Assembly (NCBI GenBank): GCA_900318115.1
Contig: ONJJ01000003.1
Coordinates: 78,538 to 142,537 of the forward strand
Direction of reading: 5' to 3'
DNA: 64,000 nucleotides
Source of the DNA: an uncultured Prevotellaceae bacterium
GTDB taxonomy: Bacteria; Bacteroidota; Bacteroidia; Bacteroidales; Bacteroidaceae
Shown: positions 25,650 through 35,373 of the stretch, one piece after another
Numbering within the stretch: the stretch's first letter is position 1
Layout: the number at the start of each line of letters is the position of its first letter
Translations under genes and position numbers: made by a program
Notes under the pieces: generated by a model
Database searches by the model: none
The model's input: the letters and a program-made list of their open reading frames with translations, nothing else
Told to the model about the DNA's origin: nothing

Positions 25650-27893
25650 ATGAATAACGAAAATCAAGAACTGGAGATGGCGCGGAACTACGCGCTGTAC
25701 ACGCATCGGAATATCTTTCTGACCGGCAAGGCGGGAACTGGAAAAACGACATTCCTTCGTCGTCTGCAGCAAGAGACACGCAAGCGCATGATTGTCGTAG
25801 CCCCGACGGGTGTTGCTGCAATCAATGCAGGCGGAGTAACCATCCATTCATTTTTCCAGCTGGCACCGGGATTGTACCTACCCGGCGGACAGATGATAGC
25901 CGGGCGCGATCAACGCAGCCGATTTAGTTTTTCGAAGCAGAAACTGAACATCTTACGTTCACTGGATTTGTTGGTCATAGATGAGATTTCCATGGTTCGT
26001 GCAGACTTGCTCGATGCCATTGATGAGGTTCTGCGAAGGTATCAGAAGCGCGACCAGCCCTTTGGCGGTGTGCAATTGTTGCTTATTGGAGATCTTCAGC
26101 AACTGGCACCAGTGGCCACCGATGAGGAATGGCCAGTCTTGCAACAGTTCTACCAAACGCCTTATTTCTTTTCCTCGCTGGCGCTTCAGCAGACGAGTTT
26201 TGTGTACATCGAGCTGCGTCATGTCTATAGGCAGCAGGACGAGCATTTCGTGGGATTGCTGAACGCCGTGAGAGACGGCCACTTGGACCAAGCCACGCTC
26301 CAAGAACTGAACGCTCGCTATCGACCAGGCTTCGTCCCCAGCGATGAGGAGGAATGGATCACACTGACCACCCACAATCATCAGGCGGCACAAATCAACG
26401 CAAGGAAGCTCAGCGCCCTACCCTCTCAACCCGTTGTCTTTGAGGCCACTATCAAGGGAGATTTTCCCGAAATGTCCTACCCGACAGATGACCATCTGAC
26501 CCTGAAAGTAGGTGCGCAGGTGATGTTCTGCAAGAATGACCCCAGCACAGCCAAAGCCTATTACAACGGTCGCATAGGTCGCATTGAACGCATTGCAGAT
26601 GGCAAGGTCACCGTGGTCTGCCGTCGTGCATCATCTGCCACGACATCGCCAGAAGATGTGCGATACGACCGCATCGAAGTGGCACCACAAATCTGGCAGA
26701 ACACAAAATATGCGACGGACAGTTCTACGGGTATTATACGCGAGGAAATTGTAGGCTCTTTCACGCAGATTCCCCTGCGCACAGCCTGGGCCATCACCAT
26801 TCACAAGAGCCAGGGCCTGACCTTCGACCGTGCTATAATAAATGCCGGCCGCGCTTTTTCCCATGGACAGGTGTACGTCGCTCTTTCGCGTTGCCGCACC
26901 TTGGAGGGATTGGTACTCTCGACGCCCATTTCGCCTTCTGTCATAACCACCGATCCCGATGTGATTCAATTTGAGGATCATGCGCGCGATCTCATTCCTA
27001 CGCCGACCACGTTCCTGAAAGACCGCCGAAGTTTTGTGGAAGACATTCTATGCGATACGTTCGACTTCCGCGGCATCTCTATGAGATTGCGCTTTTTCCT
27101 TCGCTTGGTAAGTGAATTTATGCCTTATTTCCCGGATTATGTAGCTGAAGTTCAGGCTGCTGCGCAAGAGACAGACACGCGGCTGATGGCTGTGGGCGTG
27201 AAGTTCCAGACTCAGATTCATGAACTCATTCAGCTGGCGAACAGCTACGGAGCTAACCAGCCTCTGCGCCAGCGTGTTCACGCTGCCATTGCTTACTACT
27301 GCAAGGAGACCGCCAATGTGCTGGGCGACCTTATGGCAAAGGAGTTGCCGGAGGTGGACAACGCTCGTGGCCGCGAGCAGATAGAACGTGAGTTTCAATT
27401 CCTGAAGACAGACTTCGACCAAAAGATGAATATCTTCATCGCCTGCCTCTCTGAATTTTCTCTGGACGCCTATTGGGACGCCAAGGCCCGTGCCTCGATG
27501 ACCGAGGACACCGCTCCGAAGAAGAAAGCAGCCCCCCGCAGGAGGGGTGCGTCTCGTGCCGCCATAGGCGATGCCGGCAGTTCCGCTTCGGATGGTCTGC
27601 AGACGGCTCCGACACCGAAGTCCAGTCGTTCCCGCACGCCGAAAGCCGCGGTGGACACCTCCGTCGTACGCAATCCATCGCTCTACAGAGCCATCATCGA
27701 CTGGCGCCGCGATGTGGCGCGCGAGCGCAAGATGCCGCCAGCTTACGTCATGCCTATTCGTACCGTCATCGCCCTGACCAACGCGCAGCCAGACACACCT
27801 GAAGCGTTGCTGGCGGTGCCAGGTATAGGTGACAAGACTGCCGCCGACCATGGTCCCGACCTGCTCGAAATCGTTGCGCGCCATCGCCGATAA
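25650..27893 (+). CDS. PIF1-like DNA helicase with C-terminal HRDC-type domain
   Basis: This 747-residue superfamily 1B helicase has Walker A GKAGTGKTTFLRRL (about residue 28), APTGVAAINAGGVTIHSFF (motif Ia), LLVIDEISMV (Walker B), LLLIGDLQQLAPV (motif III) and the C-terminal SF1 motif TIHKSQGLTFDRAIIN with YVALSRCRTLEGL. After the helicase core comes an extended region, a Lys/Arg/Ser-rich linker (about 625-675), then an HRDC-like module (LYRAIIDWRRDVARE...PPAYVMP) known from RecQ helicases and RNase D. Such proteins act in replication-fork or G-quadruplex processing. I chose the ATG at 25650 because the upstream ATG at 25623 precedes the promoter -7 box. It is a common Bacteroidetes gene. 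Confidence 0.9.
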   Translation: MNNENQELEMARNYALYTHRNIFLTGKAGTGKTTFLRRLQQETRKRMIVVAPTGVAAINAGGVTIHSFFQLAPGLYLPGGQMIAGRDQRSRFSFSKQKLNILRSLDLLVIDEISMVRADLLDAIDEVLRRYQKRDQPFGGVQLLLIGDLQQLAPVATDEEWPVLQQFYQTPYFFSSLALQQTSFVYIELRHVYRQQDEHFVGLLNAVRDGHLDQATLQELNARYRPGFVPSDEEEWITLTTHNHQAAQINARKLSALPSQPVVFEATIKGDFPEMSYPTDDHLTLKVGAQVMFCKNDPSTAKAYYNGRIGRIERIADGKVTVVCRRASSATTSPEDVRYDRIEVAPQIWQNTKYATDSSTGIIREEIVGSFTQIPLRTAWAITIHKSQGLTFDRAIINAGRAFSHGQVYVALSRCRTLEGLVLSTPISPSVITTDPDVIQFEDHARDLIPTPTTFLKDRRSFVEDILCDTFDFRGISMRLRFFLRLVSEFMPYFPDYVAEVQAAAQETDTRLMAVGVKFQTQIHELIQLANSYGANQPLRQRVHAAIAYYCKETANVLGDLMAKELPEVDNARGREQIEREFQFLKTDFDQKMNIFIACLSEFSLDAYWDAKARASMTEDTAPKKKAAPRRRGASRAAIGDAGSSASDGLQTAPTPKSSRSRTPKAAVDTSVVRNPSLYRAIIDWRRDVARERKMPPAYVMPIRTVIALTNAQPDTPEALLAVPGIGDKTAADHGPDLLEIVARHRR

Positions 27894-27968
27894 CCCGAAA
27901 AATGAGTGAAAAGGCCTGCGTGACATAAAAAACTTTCAAGTTTTAACTTCAAACTTTAAACTTTTCAG

Positions 27969-27976
27969 TATCTTTG
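27969..27976 (+). promoter_or_regulatory. -7 promoter element of the nucleotidyltransferase-guaA transcript
   Basis: TATCTTTG ends five nt before the ATG at 27982, again predicting a leaderless or nearly leaderless mRNA. Upstream is a T/A-rich stretch of AACTTT-like repeats (about 27930-27965). Confidence 0.65.
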
Positions 27977-27981
27977 CACCC

Positions 27982-28716
27982 ATGAAACAAGCAATGCTCC
28001 TCGCCGCAGGTCTCGGCACGCGCCTGCGTCCCCTCACCGACACGATGCCCAAAGCACTCGTGCCTGTAGCGGGACGACCACTGCTGCATCATGTCATCCT
28101 GCGCCTGAAGGCAGCCGGTTTCGAGCGCATCGTCGTCAACGTGCATCATTTCGGACAGCAAATCATCGATGACCTGGCAGCCAACCACCACTTTGGTCTG
28201 GATGTCCGCATCAGCGATGAGCGCGACATGCTCCTCGATACAGGAGGCGCTCTGAAGCATGCAGCCCCTCTTTTTGATCCCGAATACCCGGTGCTCATTC
28301 ACAACGTAGATATTCTCTCTGACGTTAACCTTCAGGCTTTATGGCAGCAGGCAGCACCCCAAACGTCTGTGCTGCTGGTGAGTGATCGCCAGACCAAGCG
28401 CTACTTGCTTTTCGATGAACGTCGACAGCTGAGGGGGTGGACGAATATAGAAACTGGAGCCGTCAAATCACCCTATGAGCCATTCAACCCTGACAGATAC
28501 CGTCGTCTGGCTTTCGATGGAATTCATCTGTTCTCCCCCACCCTGTTCCCCCTGATGGCGGCTTGGCCCGACAAATTCTCCATCATCGATTTCTACCTGC
28601 AAGCGTGCGACCGTTTTCCCATTCAGGCTTGGGAACAAGCAGGTCTGCGCATGATGGACGTAGGCAAAATAGACACGCTTGCTGACGCAGACTCTTTCCT
28701 TCAAAGTCTCTCATAA
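27982..28716 (+). CDS. MurU-like sugar-1-phosphate nucleotidyltransferase
   Basis: This 244-residue protein has the nucleotidyltransferase signature LAAGLGTRLRPLTDTMPKAL (residues 7-26), followed by HHVILRLKAAGFERIVVN and DTGGALKHA (about 84-92), and IHNVDILSD with a metal-binding Asp. The closest match I recall is MurU, which converts MurNAc-1-phosphate to UDP-MurNAc in peptidoglycan recycling; the usual partner kinase AmgK is not adjacent. Other sugar-1-phosphate substrates remain possible. It is the first gene of a run with guaA (15 nt downstream) and an RNA methyltransferase gene. Confidence 0.8.
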   Translation: MKQAMLLAAGLGTRLRPLTDTMPKALVPVAGRPLLHHVILRLKAAGFERIVVNVHHFGQQIIDDLAANHHFGLDVRISDERDMLLDTGGALKHAAPLFDPEYPVLIHNVDILSDVNLQALWQQAAPQTSVLLVSDRQTKRYLLFDERRQLRGWTNIETGAVKSPYEPFNPDRYRRLAFDGIHLFSPTLFPLMAAWPDKFSIIDFYLQACDRFPIQAWEQAGLRMMDVGKIDTLADADSFLQSLS

Positions 28717-28731
28717 ATAAACAGATATAGT

Positions 28732-30339
28732 ATGCAGAAAATCATTATCCTCGACTTTGGCTCCCAGACCACACAGCTCATCGGCCGCCGTGTGCGCGAA
28801 CTGGACACCTTCTGCGAAATCCTGCCCTACAACAAGTTCCCGCAGGACGACCCAGACGTCATAGGTGTCATTCTTTCTGGTTCTCCCTTCTCGGTCTATG
28901 ATCCGGAAGCTTTCAAGATAGACCTCGCCCAGTTGCGTGGCCGTTATCCCATTTTGGGAATCTGCTATGGTGCCCAGTTTATGAGCCACACCCTCGGCGG
29001 CAGAGTGGAGCCCGCCCCTTCGCGCGAGTATGGCCGTCAGCACCTGACGTCCATTGACACCACGAATCCGCTCTTCGCTGGCTTTGAAATTGGGTCCCAA
29101 GTATGGATGAGCCATGGTGACACCATCACAGCCCTTCCTGCTGGATTCCAATGTATTGCCAGCACAGATACCGTTCAATATGCAGCCTACCAGGCCCCGG
29201 GCGAAGCCCTCTGGGGCGTGCAGTTCCATCCGGAGGTGTTCCACACCACCCAGGGCACACAGTTACTGCGCAACTTCGTTGTAGGTATCTGCGGCAGTCA
29301 TCAGGACTGGAGTGCTGCCAGTTTTGTGGACACCACTGTACAGGAACTGCGTCAGCAACTGGGCGATGACCGCGTCATCCTTGGTCTCTCTGGCGGTGTG
29401 GACAGCAGCGTAGCTGCCGTTCTCCTGAATCGTGCCATCGGCGACCGCCTCACTTGCATCTTCGTAGACCACGGGATGTTGCGCAAGAATGAGTTCCACG
29501 ATGTGCTCCACGACTATGAGTGTCTGGGACTGAATGTCCGTGGGGTGGATGCATCCGCAAAGTTCTTTGCTGACCTCGCAGGCGTTACCGATCCGGAGCA
29601 GAAGCGCAAAATCATCGGCCGAGACTTCGTCGAAGTCTTCAACGAGGAAGCCCGCAAGGTCGAAGGGGCACGATGGCTGGCACAAGGCACAATCTACCCC
29701 GACCGCATCGAGTCCTTGAACATCACAGGCAAGGTCATCAAGAGTCATCACAACGTAGGTGGACTGCCCAAAGAGATGAATCTCCAGTTGTGCGAACCCT
29801 TGAAGTGGTTGTTTAAGGACGAGGTCCGGCGCGTTGGACGTCAGCTCGGTATGCCGGAACATCTCATCACCCGTCATCCCTTCCCCGGTCCTGGCTTGGC
29901 AGTCCGCATCCTCGGAGATATCACTCCGGAGCGCGTCCGTATCCTGCAAGATGCCGATGATATTTACATTCGAGCCTTGCGTCAGTACAAGGTACGCCTC
30001 AATGGTGAAGAAGCCCGTCGGGTGCTGGCAGCCGGAGTTCCTGCGCAGATGACCGATGGCGAGATTGAGGTCTCGCTCTATGACCAGGTGTGGCAGGCCG
30101 GAGCAATCCTGCTGGCTACCGTCCGCAGCGTGGGCGTCATGGGCGATGAGCGCACCTATGAACACCCCGTAGCCCTGCGCGCCGTCACCAGCACCGATGC
30201 GATGACCGCCGACTGGGCTCACCTGCCCTATGACTTCCTGGCGAACGTCAGCAACGACATCATTAATCATGTCCGTGGCGTCAACCGCGTCTGCTACGAT
30301 ATCTCCTCCAAGCCACCAGCCACCATTGAGTGGGAATGA
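28732..30339 (+). CDS. guaA: GMP synthase (glutamine-hydrolysing)
   Basis: This 535-residue bifunctional enzyme converts XMP, ATP and glutamine to GMP in the last step of guanine nucleotide synthesis. The N-terminal class I amidotransferase domain carries the catalytic Cys in [10 protein letters not shown] and His-Glu in [11 protein letters not shown]. The ATP-pyrophosphatase domain has the P-loop [17 protein letters not shown], and the C-terminal dimerisation domain ends KPPATIEWE. The motif [15 protein letters not shown] is diagnostic. It is slightly longer than the usual 510-525 residues without an obvious insert. It sits in a likely operon between the MurU-like gene and a TrmH-type methyltransferase. 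Confidence 0.96.
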   Translation: MQKIIILDFGSQTTQLIGRRVRELDTFCEILPYNKFPQDDPDVIGVILSGSPFSVYDPEAFKIDLAQLRGRYPILGICYGAQFMSHTLGGRVEPAPSREYGRQHLTSIDTTNPLFAGFEIGSQVWMSHGDTITALPAGFQCIASTDTVQYAAYQAPGEALWGVQFHPEVFHTTQGTQLLRNFVVGICGSHQDWSAASFVDTTVQELRQQLGDDRVILGLSGGVDSSVAAVLLNRAIGDRLTCIFVDHGMLRKNEFHDVLHDYECLGLNVRGVDASAKFFADLAGVTDPEQKRKIIGRDFVEVFNEEARKVEGARWLAQGTIYPDRIESLNITGKVIKSHHNVGGLPKEMNLQLCEPLKWLFKDEVRRVGRQLGMPEHLITRHPFPGPGLAVRILGDITPERVRILQDADDIYIRALRQYKVRLNGEEARRVLAAGVPAQMTDGEIEVSLYDQVWQAGAILLATVRSVGVMGDERTYEHPVALRAVTSTDAMTADWAHLPYDFLANVSNDIINHVRGVNRVCYDISSKPPATIEWE

Positions 30340-30361
30340 GTAGAGTTCAAAAAAAGCACAT

Positions 30362-31141
30362 TTGGAACAGGTAATCACAAGTACCAAGAACCCGCGGATA
30401 AAGAATCTGCTTGCCTTGCAGCAGAAATCTGCCGAGCGTCGCCGCGCTGGCCTCTTCGTTGTCGAAGGCCGGCGTGAACTGGAGCATTGTCTGGAGGCTG
30501 GTTATGAAGTGGTTGAGCTCTATGTCTGCCCGGAACTCCTGCCCGCCGATGTCAGGTTCCCGGATGCCGACATCTTGGTTGTCAGCCCTGCTGTCTATGA
30601 GCGCATAGCCTATCGGGGAACCACGGAAGGAGTGGTGGCTGTGGTGCGCACAAGACACCTCACACTCAGCGACTTGCAACTCTCTGCCAACCCGTTGATC
30701 GTCGTGCTGGAGAGCGTGGAGAAGCCCGGCAACCTCGGCGCCATTCTCCGCTCTGCCGATGCCGCCGGAGCTGATGCCGTGGTCGTCTGCGACCCTCTGA
30801 CCGACCTCTACAACCCCAATCTCATCCGGGCTTCGATAGGTGCGATTTTCACCGTACCCACAGTCGCTTGTAGTTCTGCAGAGTGTATCGGGTACCTGAA
30901 GGACCATGGAATCCAAATCCTTACAGCCCAGCTCCAAGACTCTCACCCCTACTATGACACAGATATGCGCCGTCCCACGGCAATCGTTATGGGGACAGAG
31001 TCCACAGGCCTGACTGATCAATGGCGTCAGGCGGCTACGGCACATATCAGAATCCCGATGCTCGGTCGCCTTGACTCCCTGAATGTCAGCGTCTCATCTG
31101 CCATTCTGCTCTACGAAGCCGTCCGGCAGCGTGAGGGTTGA
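30362..31141 (+). CDS. TrmH/SpoU-family RNA 2'-O-methyltransferase (TTG start)
   Basis: This 259-residue SPOUT methyltransferase uses AdoMet to 2'-O-methylate tRNA or rRNA. An N-terminal RNA-binding substrate domain (TSTKNPRIKNLLALQQ, then GLFVVEGRRELEH) is followed by the knotted domain with motif 1 NLGAILRSADAAGADAVVV, motif 2 VMGTESTGLT and motif 3 IPMLGRLDSLNVSVSSAILL. The start is a TTG at 30362: an in-frame TAG lies at 30341 and no ATG or GTG occurs before the conserved N-terminus, so TTG is the only reasonable choice. It follows guaA by 22 nt and ends before a bidirectional terminator. Confidence 0.88.
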   Translation: MEQVITSTKNPRIKNLLALQQKSAERRRAGLFVVEGRRELEHCLEAGYEVVELYVCPELLPADVRFPDADILVVSPAVYERIAYRGTTEGVVAVVRTRHLTLSDLQLSANPLIVVLESVEKPGNLGAILRSADAAGADAVVVCDPLTDLYNPNLIRASIGAIFTVPTVACSSAECIGYLKDHGIQILTAQLQDSHPYYDTDMRRPTAIVMGTESTGLTDQWRQAATAHIRIPMLGRLDSLNVSVSSAILLYEAVRQREG

Positions 31142-31166
31142 ACTCCGCGTCATCAGAGCGAGAACT

Positions 31167-31203
31167 AAAAAGCAGGGAACCCCATCAGAGTTTCCTGCTT
31201 TTT
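31167..31203. terminator. Bidirectional terminator between convergent genes
   Basis: The stem AAAAAGCAGGGAA (31167-31179) / TTTCCTGCTTTTT (31191-31203) has an 11-nt loop and one wobble pair. The A-run at one end and the T-run at the other allow termination of the plus-strand methyltransferase and the minus-strand nudC transcripts. Confidence 0.85.
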
Positions 31204-31242
31204 GTATTCAGAGGCCATGCAGTTGGCAGGACTCAAGATATC

Positions 31243-32034
31243 TCAACATTTCAGCCAGTCATCGATGAGTCTTCGGGCTATGGAGGACTTGCCGGGGATG
31301 GCTGGCAGGTTGTCACGAGTAAACCATCCGCCCGAGGAGAGTTCGGAGCGCTGCAGGTGAATGTCTCCTGAAACGTAGGTCGCCGTGAACCCGACCATCA
31401 GTCCGCAGGGATAGGGCCACGGTTGCGAACCGAAATAACATATATCTTTGATTTCCAGTCCTGTTTCTTCCCGAACCTCACGGCGCACGGCCTCTTCCAG
31501 CGATTCGCTCGTTTCCACGAAGCCGGCAACGAGGCCATAGTACGGACGGCGGAAATTATTGGCATGAACGAGGAGAATCTCGTCCTTCTGTTGGTGGGTC
31601 CTGGTGACTCGCACGATGATGGCAGTCGCCAATTGGGGCCACACTTCCTTGCCGCAGTTCGTGCAGCGCTTGCTGATTTCGGTATGCAGCTTCATGGGAG
31701 CACCACAACAACCGCAGTACTTCGTGTTCTGGTCCCAGTAGATCAGTTCTGCAGCCTTTCCTGCCAGTGCGTAGCTCTCTTCGTCGAGCACATCGAAGCT
31801 GGCGCGCAAAGGCATCATCTCCAGTCCTTCCGCGTCTACGACGGGACGATCCAGCCGAACCACTTTCAGACATTTCGACGGAGACTCCTCTGCTTCGGCA
31901 GTCATCAGCGAGGTCACCACATTCCATGGCTGAAGGCTCACGGGAGCATCCTCACCAACAGGAAGAGAGAGGGTGTCGCCCTCTCTCTTTAATAGGATGT
32001 CGCCTGCACAAAGACAGGCCCAAATGGTCTTCAT
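31243..32034 (-). CDS. nudC: NAD(H) pyrophosphatase / Nudix hydrolase NudC
   Basis: This 263-residue enzyme of the NudC type cleaves NAD(H) to NMN(H) and AMP and removes NAD caps from RNA. A four-Cys zinc ribbon (CGCCGAPM...RCTNCGK, about residues 107-127) precedes the Nudix box GFVETSESLEEAVRREVREE(TG), followed by the NudC-specific SQPWPYP motif (SQPWPFP in most members). An N-terminal domain fits the dimerisation part. It lies 11 nt downstream of the phosphoglucomutase gene on the minus strand, so the two are probably co-transcribed. Confidence 0.93.
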   Translation of the reverse strand: MKTIWACLCAGDILLKREGDTLSLPVGEDAPVSLQPWNVVTSLMTAEAEESPSKCLKVVRLDRPVVDAEGLEMMPLRASFDVLDEESYALAGKAAELIYWDQNTKYCGCCGAPMKLHTEISKRCTNCGKEVWPQLATAIIVRVTRTHQQKDEILLVHANNFRRPYYGLVAGFVETSESLEEAVRREVREETGLEIKDICYFGSQPWPYPCGLMVGFTATYVSGDIHLQRSELSSGGWFTRDNLPAIPGKSSIARRLIDDWLKC

Positions 32035-32045
32035 GCGTGGTGATA

Positions 32046-33791
32046 TTAGATACCCAGGTCTGCACAGACAGCCTTGACTTTCTGCATACCTTCCTCACAA
32101 GCACTGGGATAGCACTTGGGGCAATGCATCTCAGCGGGTGCCTCGATGTAGAACTTGATCTTGGGCTCGGTGCCGGAGGGACGCACACTGACCTTGGTGC
32201 CGTCCTCCGTGAACCATTGCAGCACGTTGGACGTAGCGGGCATTTCGAGGGGAGTGACGTTGCCCTCGGCATCGGTGGCCGTCAGCGCCTGGTAGTCCTT
32301 GGTGCAGACCACCTTGGAACCGCCCAGGGTCTTGGGAGCCTTGGCGCCACGGAAGTCCACCATCATCTGCTTGATCTCATCGGCACCAGTCTTGCCCGGA
32401 CGCACCACGTTCACCGTGTGGTTCAGTGTGAAGCCGTACTCGAGGTAAATATCCATGAGCAGGTCGTAGAGGGTCTTGCCGTTGTCCTTGGCCCAGGCTG
32501 CAATTTCGCAGATAAGGCAGATGCTGGCAGGGCTGTCCTTGTCGCGCACCTTGTCGAAGGGCAGGAACCCGAAGCTCTCCTCGCCGCCGCCGATGTACTT
32601 CTTGATTCCTTCGTTCTCGCGGATGAGCGCTGCAATCCACTTGAAGCCCGTGTAGCAATCCATCATCTCCACTCCATTCTTGTCGGCGATGCGCTTGATG
32701 AGCTCCGTGGTGACAATGGTCTTGACGAGGAACTCGTTGCCCTTGAGCTGACCCAGCTTCTTCTTGTTGGCGATGATGTACCAGGCAAACATCATGCAGG
32801 TCTGGTTACCATTGAGGATTTCCCATTCTCCCTGCGGGTTGCGGCAGACGATGGCCAGGCGGTCAGCATCGGGGTCGCTGGCGATGACGAGGTCGGCGTT
32901 GAGTTTCGTGCCGAGCTTCATGCCGAGGGTCATTGCCTCGGAGTTCTCGGGATTGGGGCTGACGACCGTGGGGAAGTTGCCGTCGATGACCATCTGCTCC
33001 GGCACCACGTGTATGTTCTGGAAACCCCAGCTGCGCAGAGCCTCGGGGATGATGACACGGCCCGTGCCGTGCAGGGGAGTATAGACGATGTTCAGGTCCT
33101 TCTGGCGGTTGATGACTTCCTGGTCAACCATGGCCTCCTTGACGGCCTGCAGGTAGTCCCAGTCCATTTCGCCGCCGATGATCTGGATGAGGTCGGCGTT
33201 GCCCTGGAACTTCACGTCCTCGATCTTCACCTTGTTCACCTCGTCGATGATGCCTGTGTCATGCGGACTCAGCACCTGTGCGCCATCTTCCCAGTAGGCT
33301 TTGTAGCCGTTGTATTCCTTGGGGTTGTGGCTGGCGGTGACGTTCACGCCGGCCTGTGCGTGGAGCTGGCGTATGGCAAAGGAAATCTCCGGCGTGGGAC
33401 GAAGGCTCTCGAAGAGGAATACCTTGATGCCGTTGGCCGAGAAGATGTTGGCCACCGTCTCGGCATACTCGCGGCCGTGGTTGCGGCAGTCGTGGCCGAC
33501 CACCACTGCGAGGTCCTTGCGGCCGGGGAAAGCCTTCAGGATGTAGTTTGCAAAGCCTTGGGTGGCCTGACCTACGATGTAGCGGTTCATGCGGTTGGTG
33601 CCGGCGCCCATGATGCCGCGCAGTCCGCCCGTGCCAAATTCCAGGGTCTGGTAGAAGGCGTCCACGAGGGCCGTCTTGTCCTCAGCCTCCAGCATCTCGC
33701 GGATTTCGCTCTTGGTCTGTTCGTCATAAACGGAGGAGGCAAGCCACTCTTGGGCCTTAGCCTCACAGCTCTTGATCAGTTCGTTGTCCAT
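32046..33791 (-). CDS. Phosphoglucomutase / phosphomannomutase (alpha-D-phosphohexomutase)
   Basis: This 581-residue enzyme interconverts hexose 1- and 6-phosphates; the long form in Bacteroidetes is usually phosphoglucomutase, supplying glucose-1-P for UDP-glucose and glycogen. Four family motifs are visible: the phosphoserine loop NVTASHNPKEYNGYKAYW, the metal loop SDPDADRLAI, the sugar-specificity loop GGGEESFGF and the phosphate-binding RPSGTEPKIKFYIE. The sequence is complete. It links by metabolism to galE, ugd and glgB elsewhere in the window. The choice between glucose and mannose substrates cannot be settled by eye. Confidence 0.92.
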   Translation of the reverse strand: MDNELIKSCEAKAQEWLASSVYDEQTKSEIREMLEAEDKTALVDAFYQTLEFGTGGLRGIMGAGTNRMNRYIVGQATQGFANYILKAFPGRKDLAVVVGHDCRNHGREYAETVANIFSANGIKVFLFESLRPTPEISFAIRQLHAQAGVNVTASHNPKEYNGYKAYWEDGAQVLSPHDTGIIDEVNKVKIEDVKFQGNADLIQIIGGEMDWDYLQAVKEAMVDQEVINRQKDLNIVYTPLHGTGRVIIPEALRSWGFQNIHVVPEQMVIDGNFPTVVSPNPENSEAMTLGMKLGTKLNADLVIASDPDADRLAIVCRNPQGEWEILNGNQTCMMFAWYIIANKKKLGQLKGNEFLVKTIVTTELIKRIADKNGVEMMDCYTGFKWIAALIRENEGIKKYIGGGEESFGFLPFDKVRDKDSPASICLICEIAAWAKDNGKTLYDLLMDIYLEYGFTLNHTVNVVRPGKTGADEIKQMMVDFRGAKAPKTLGGSKVVCTKDYQALTATDAEGNVTPLEMPATSNVLQWFTEDGTKVSVRPSGTEPKIKFYIEAPAEMHCPKCYPSACEEGMQKVKAVCADLGI

Positions 33792-33834
33792 TGTTGTTAT
33801 GATGTTTATAGTTCGTTATCGCTATTGACGCTGC

Positions 33835-33842
33835 AAATTTAC
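33835..33842 (-). promoter_or_regulatory. -7 promoter element of the phosphoglucomutase-nudC transcript
   Basis: CAAATTTA on the plus strand reads TAAATTTG on the minus strand, about 44 nt before the start at 33791. Confidence 0.6.
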
Positions 33843-33860
33843 GAATAATATCTGAAATAA

Positions 33861-33894
33861 AAGAAAAACCGAGGCCTCAATTCGTCTCGGTTTA
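33861..33894 (-). terminator. Rho-independent terminator after tilS
   Basis: On the minus strand, the stem AAACCGAG / CTCGGTTT (33887-33894 with 33867-33874) is followed by a T-rich tail (plus-strand AAAGAA at 33861-33866). It separates tilS from the phosphoglucomutase promoter. Confidence 0.7.
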
Positions 33895-33918
33895 TGTTTT
33901 TTAAGAAATAACGCCGTT

Positions 33919-35253
33919 TCAGAGCAGCGTCAGGGTCATTGCATGACGCGTGGAATCATCCACTTCCGCTCCGGCTGCCACGCGCTGCCCCACGATCCAC
34001 ACGATGCGTTCGCCGCTGAGCACCACCAGCTGCCGTTCCTTCTCGAAGAGCGACAGCTTGCGGTCCGTGAGGATGTCACTCACCAGCCTGCTGCCCTCCA
34101 TTCCGAAGGGTTGCATACGGTCGCCCTCATGCGCCCGCCGAATGGTCAGCGGCAGTTCCAGTTTCTCCAGGTCAAAGCAGGCTGTGCGGTGGTCTCGGGG
34201 GATAGCGAAGGAGGCGGCGTCCACCGGCTGGCGACGGATAATCATCCTCACTTCCGGCGAGGCCTCGAAGAAGCCCTCCAGCGGCAGCACCACTTCCTCT
34301 GCCCCACCCTCCTGGGGCTCCAGGACCAGGCGGCCGCGGTCGCGCAGCAGACGGTGGGTGGCGCTCCGCCACACCTTGCCGGACTCTCCGTCCAAGCCAT
34401 CGAATACCTCGTTGATTTGATGGGAGTTGAATCCGAATGGATGAAGCCACTCTTGAAGCACCGCCCGCGGCGCATCGGCCGTCTTCAGTCGGGAAATGTC
34501 TACACAGTTCTCGGCCGTCTGCAGCCGCTGCAGTTCCTCGCCCACCGCCTTGTCGTAGAGCACCTCGGCCTCGCGGAATCGCTGGATGTCAGCGGCCAGA
34601 GTCTCACGCACACGCGGGTTCATTTCTTCTAATAAGGGGAGCAGGCGCAGGCGCACCAGGTTGCGCTGGGCGGCGTCGGCTTGCAGGTTAGTGCTGTCGG
34701 TCACCCAAGTCTGGCCGCGCTCCTCCAGCCACTCCTCAATCTCCTGTCGGCTCAGGGACAACATCGGCCGCAGGACGACCAGATTGCCCTGCTCCGACCG
34801 GGGACTCATGCCCGTGATGCCTCGGATTCCGGTGCCACGCACCAGATTCAGCAACAACGTCTCGATATTGTCGTCGCGGTGGTGAGCGACGCAGATTCCT
34901 TCGGCCGCGAGCTCGCTGGCCACTTGCCCGAACCACTCGTAGCGCAGTTGACGAGCCGCCATTTCCAGGCTGATGGTGTGGCGCTGCGCGTAGCTGCGTG
35001 TGCGGAAGTGCTTCACGTTCAGGGGAATTCCTGCCTTGCGGCACAGCCGCCGGCAGAACGCCTCGTCGGCATCGCTCTCGGTGCCCCGTAGTTCAAAATT
35101 GCAATGCAGGGCCACCACCTGATAGCCCAGTTCATGTAGCGCCAGCAACAAGGCCACGCTGTCTGCTCCTCCGGAGAGCGCCACGAGCAAGCGGGCCTCC
35201 GGGGCAAGACTCGCCGGCATGCAGTTTTTTATTGTCTCAAGTAGCTTCATCAT
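33919..35253 (-). CDS. tilS: tRNA(Ile)-lysidine synthetase
   Basis: This 444-residue essential enzyme converts C34 of the CAT-anticodon tRNA-Ile to lysidine with ATP and lysine, switching its decoding from AUG to AUA. The PP-loop LLVALSGGADSVALLLALHE lies at residues 22-41. ERGQTWVTDSTN and the N-type ATPase segment VAHHRDDNIETLLLNLVRGTG (HxxDDxxET) are diagnostic. The C-terminal domain (IRRAHEGDRMQPFGMEGSRL) fits the TilS C-terminal module. It is transcribed away from the adjacent tRNA-Cys gene. Confidence 0.94.
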   Translation of the reverse strand: MMKLLETIKNCMPASLAPEARLLVALSGGADSVALLLALHELGYQVVALHCNFELRGTESDADEAFCRRLCRKAGIPLNVKHFRTRSYAQRHTISLEMAARQLRYEWFGQVASELAAEGICVAHHRDDNIETLLLNLVRGTGIRGITGMSPRSEQGNLVVLRPMLSLSRQEIEEWLEERGQTWVTDSTNLQADAAQRNLVRLRLLPLLEEMNPRVRETLAADIQRFREAEVLYDKAVGEELQRLQTAENCVDISRLKTADAPRAVLQEWLHPFGFNSHQINEVFDGLDGESGKVWRSATHRLLRDRGRLVLEPQEGGAEEVVLPLEGFFEASPEVRMIIRRQPVDAASFAIPRDHRTACFDLEKLELPLTIRRAHEGDRMQPFGMEGSRLVSDILTDRKLSLFEKERQLVVLSGERIVWIVGQRVAAGAEVDDSTRHAMTLTLL

Positions 35254-35348
35254 GCAAAAAAGAGGTTTTTTAGGGCCTCAAACTACATAAATAACGCAGA
35301 AAATGAAAAAAAGTTGTGCAAAACGCTTGCGGAATGAAAAAAAAGCTG

Positions 35349-35356
35349 TACATTTG
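35349..35356 (+). promoter_or_regulatory. -7 promoter element of tRNA-Cys
   Basis: TACATTTG ends 17 nt before the mature 5' end at 35374; CTTG at 35326-35329 stands 19 nt upstream in the -33 position. Confidence 0.65.
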
Positions 35357-35373
35357 CACCCGTAAACGACAAT

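Noticed and set aside
31767-33848. 693-residue plus-strand ORF across nudC and the phosphoglucomutase gene
   Set aside because: It is antisense to two well-supported genes and has no recognisable domain.
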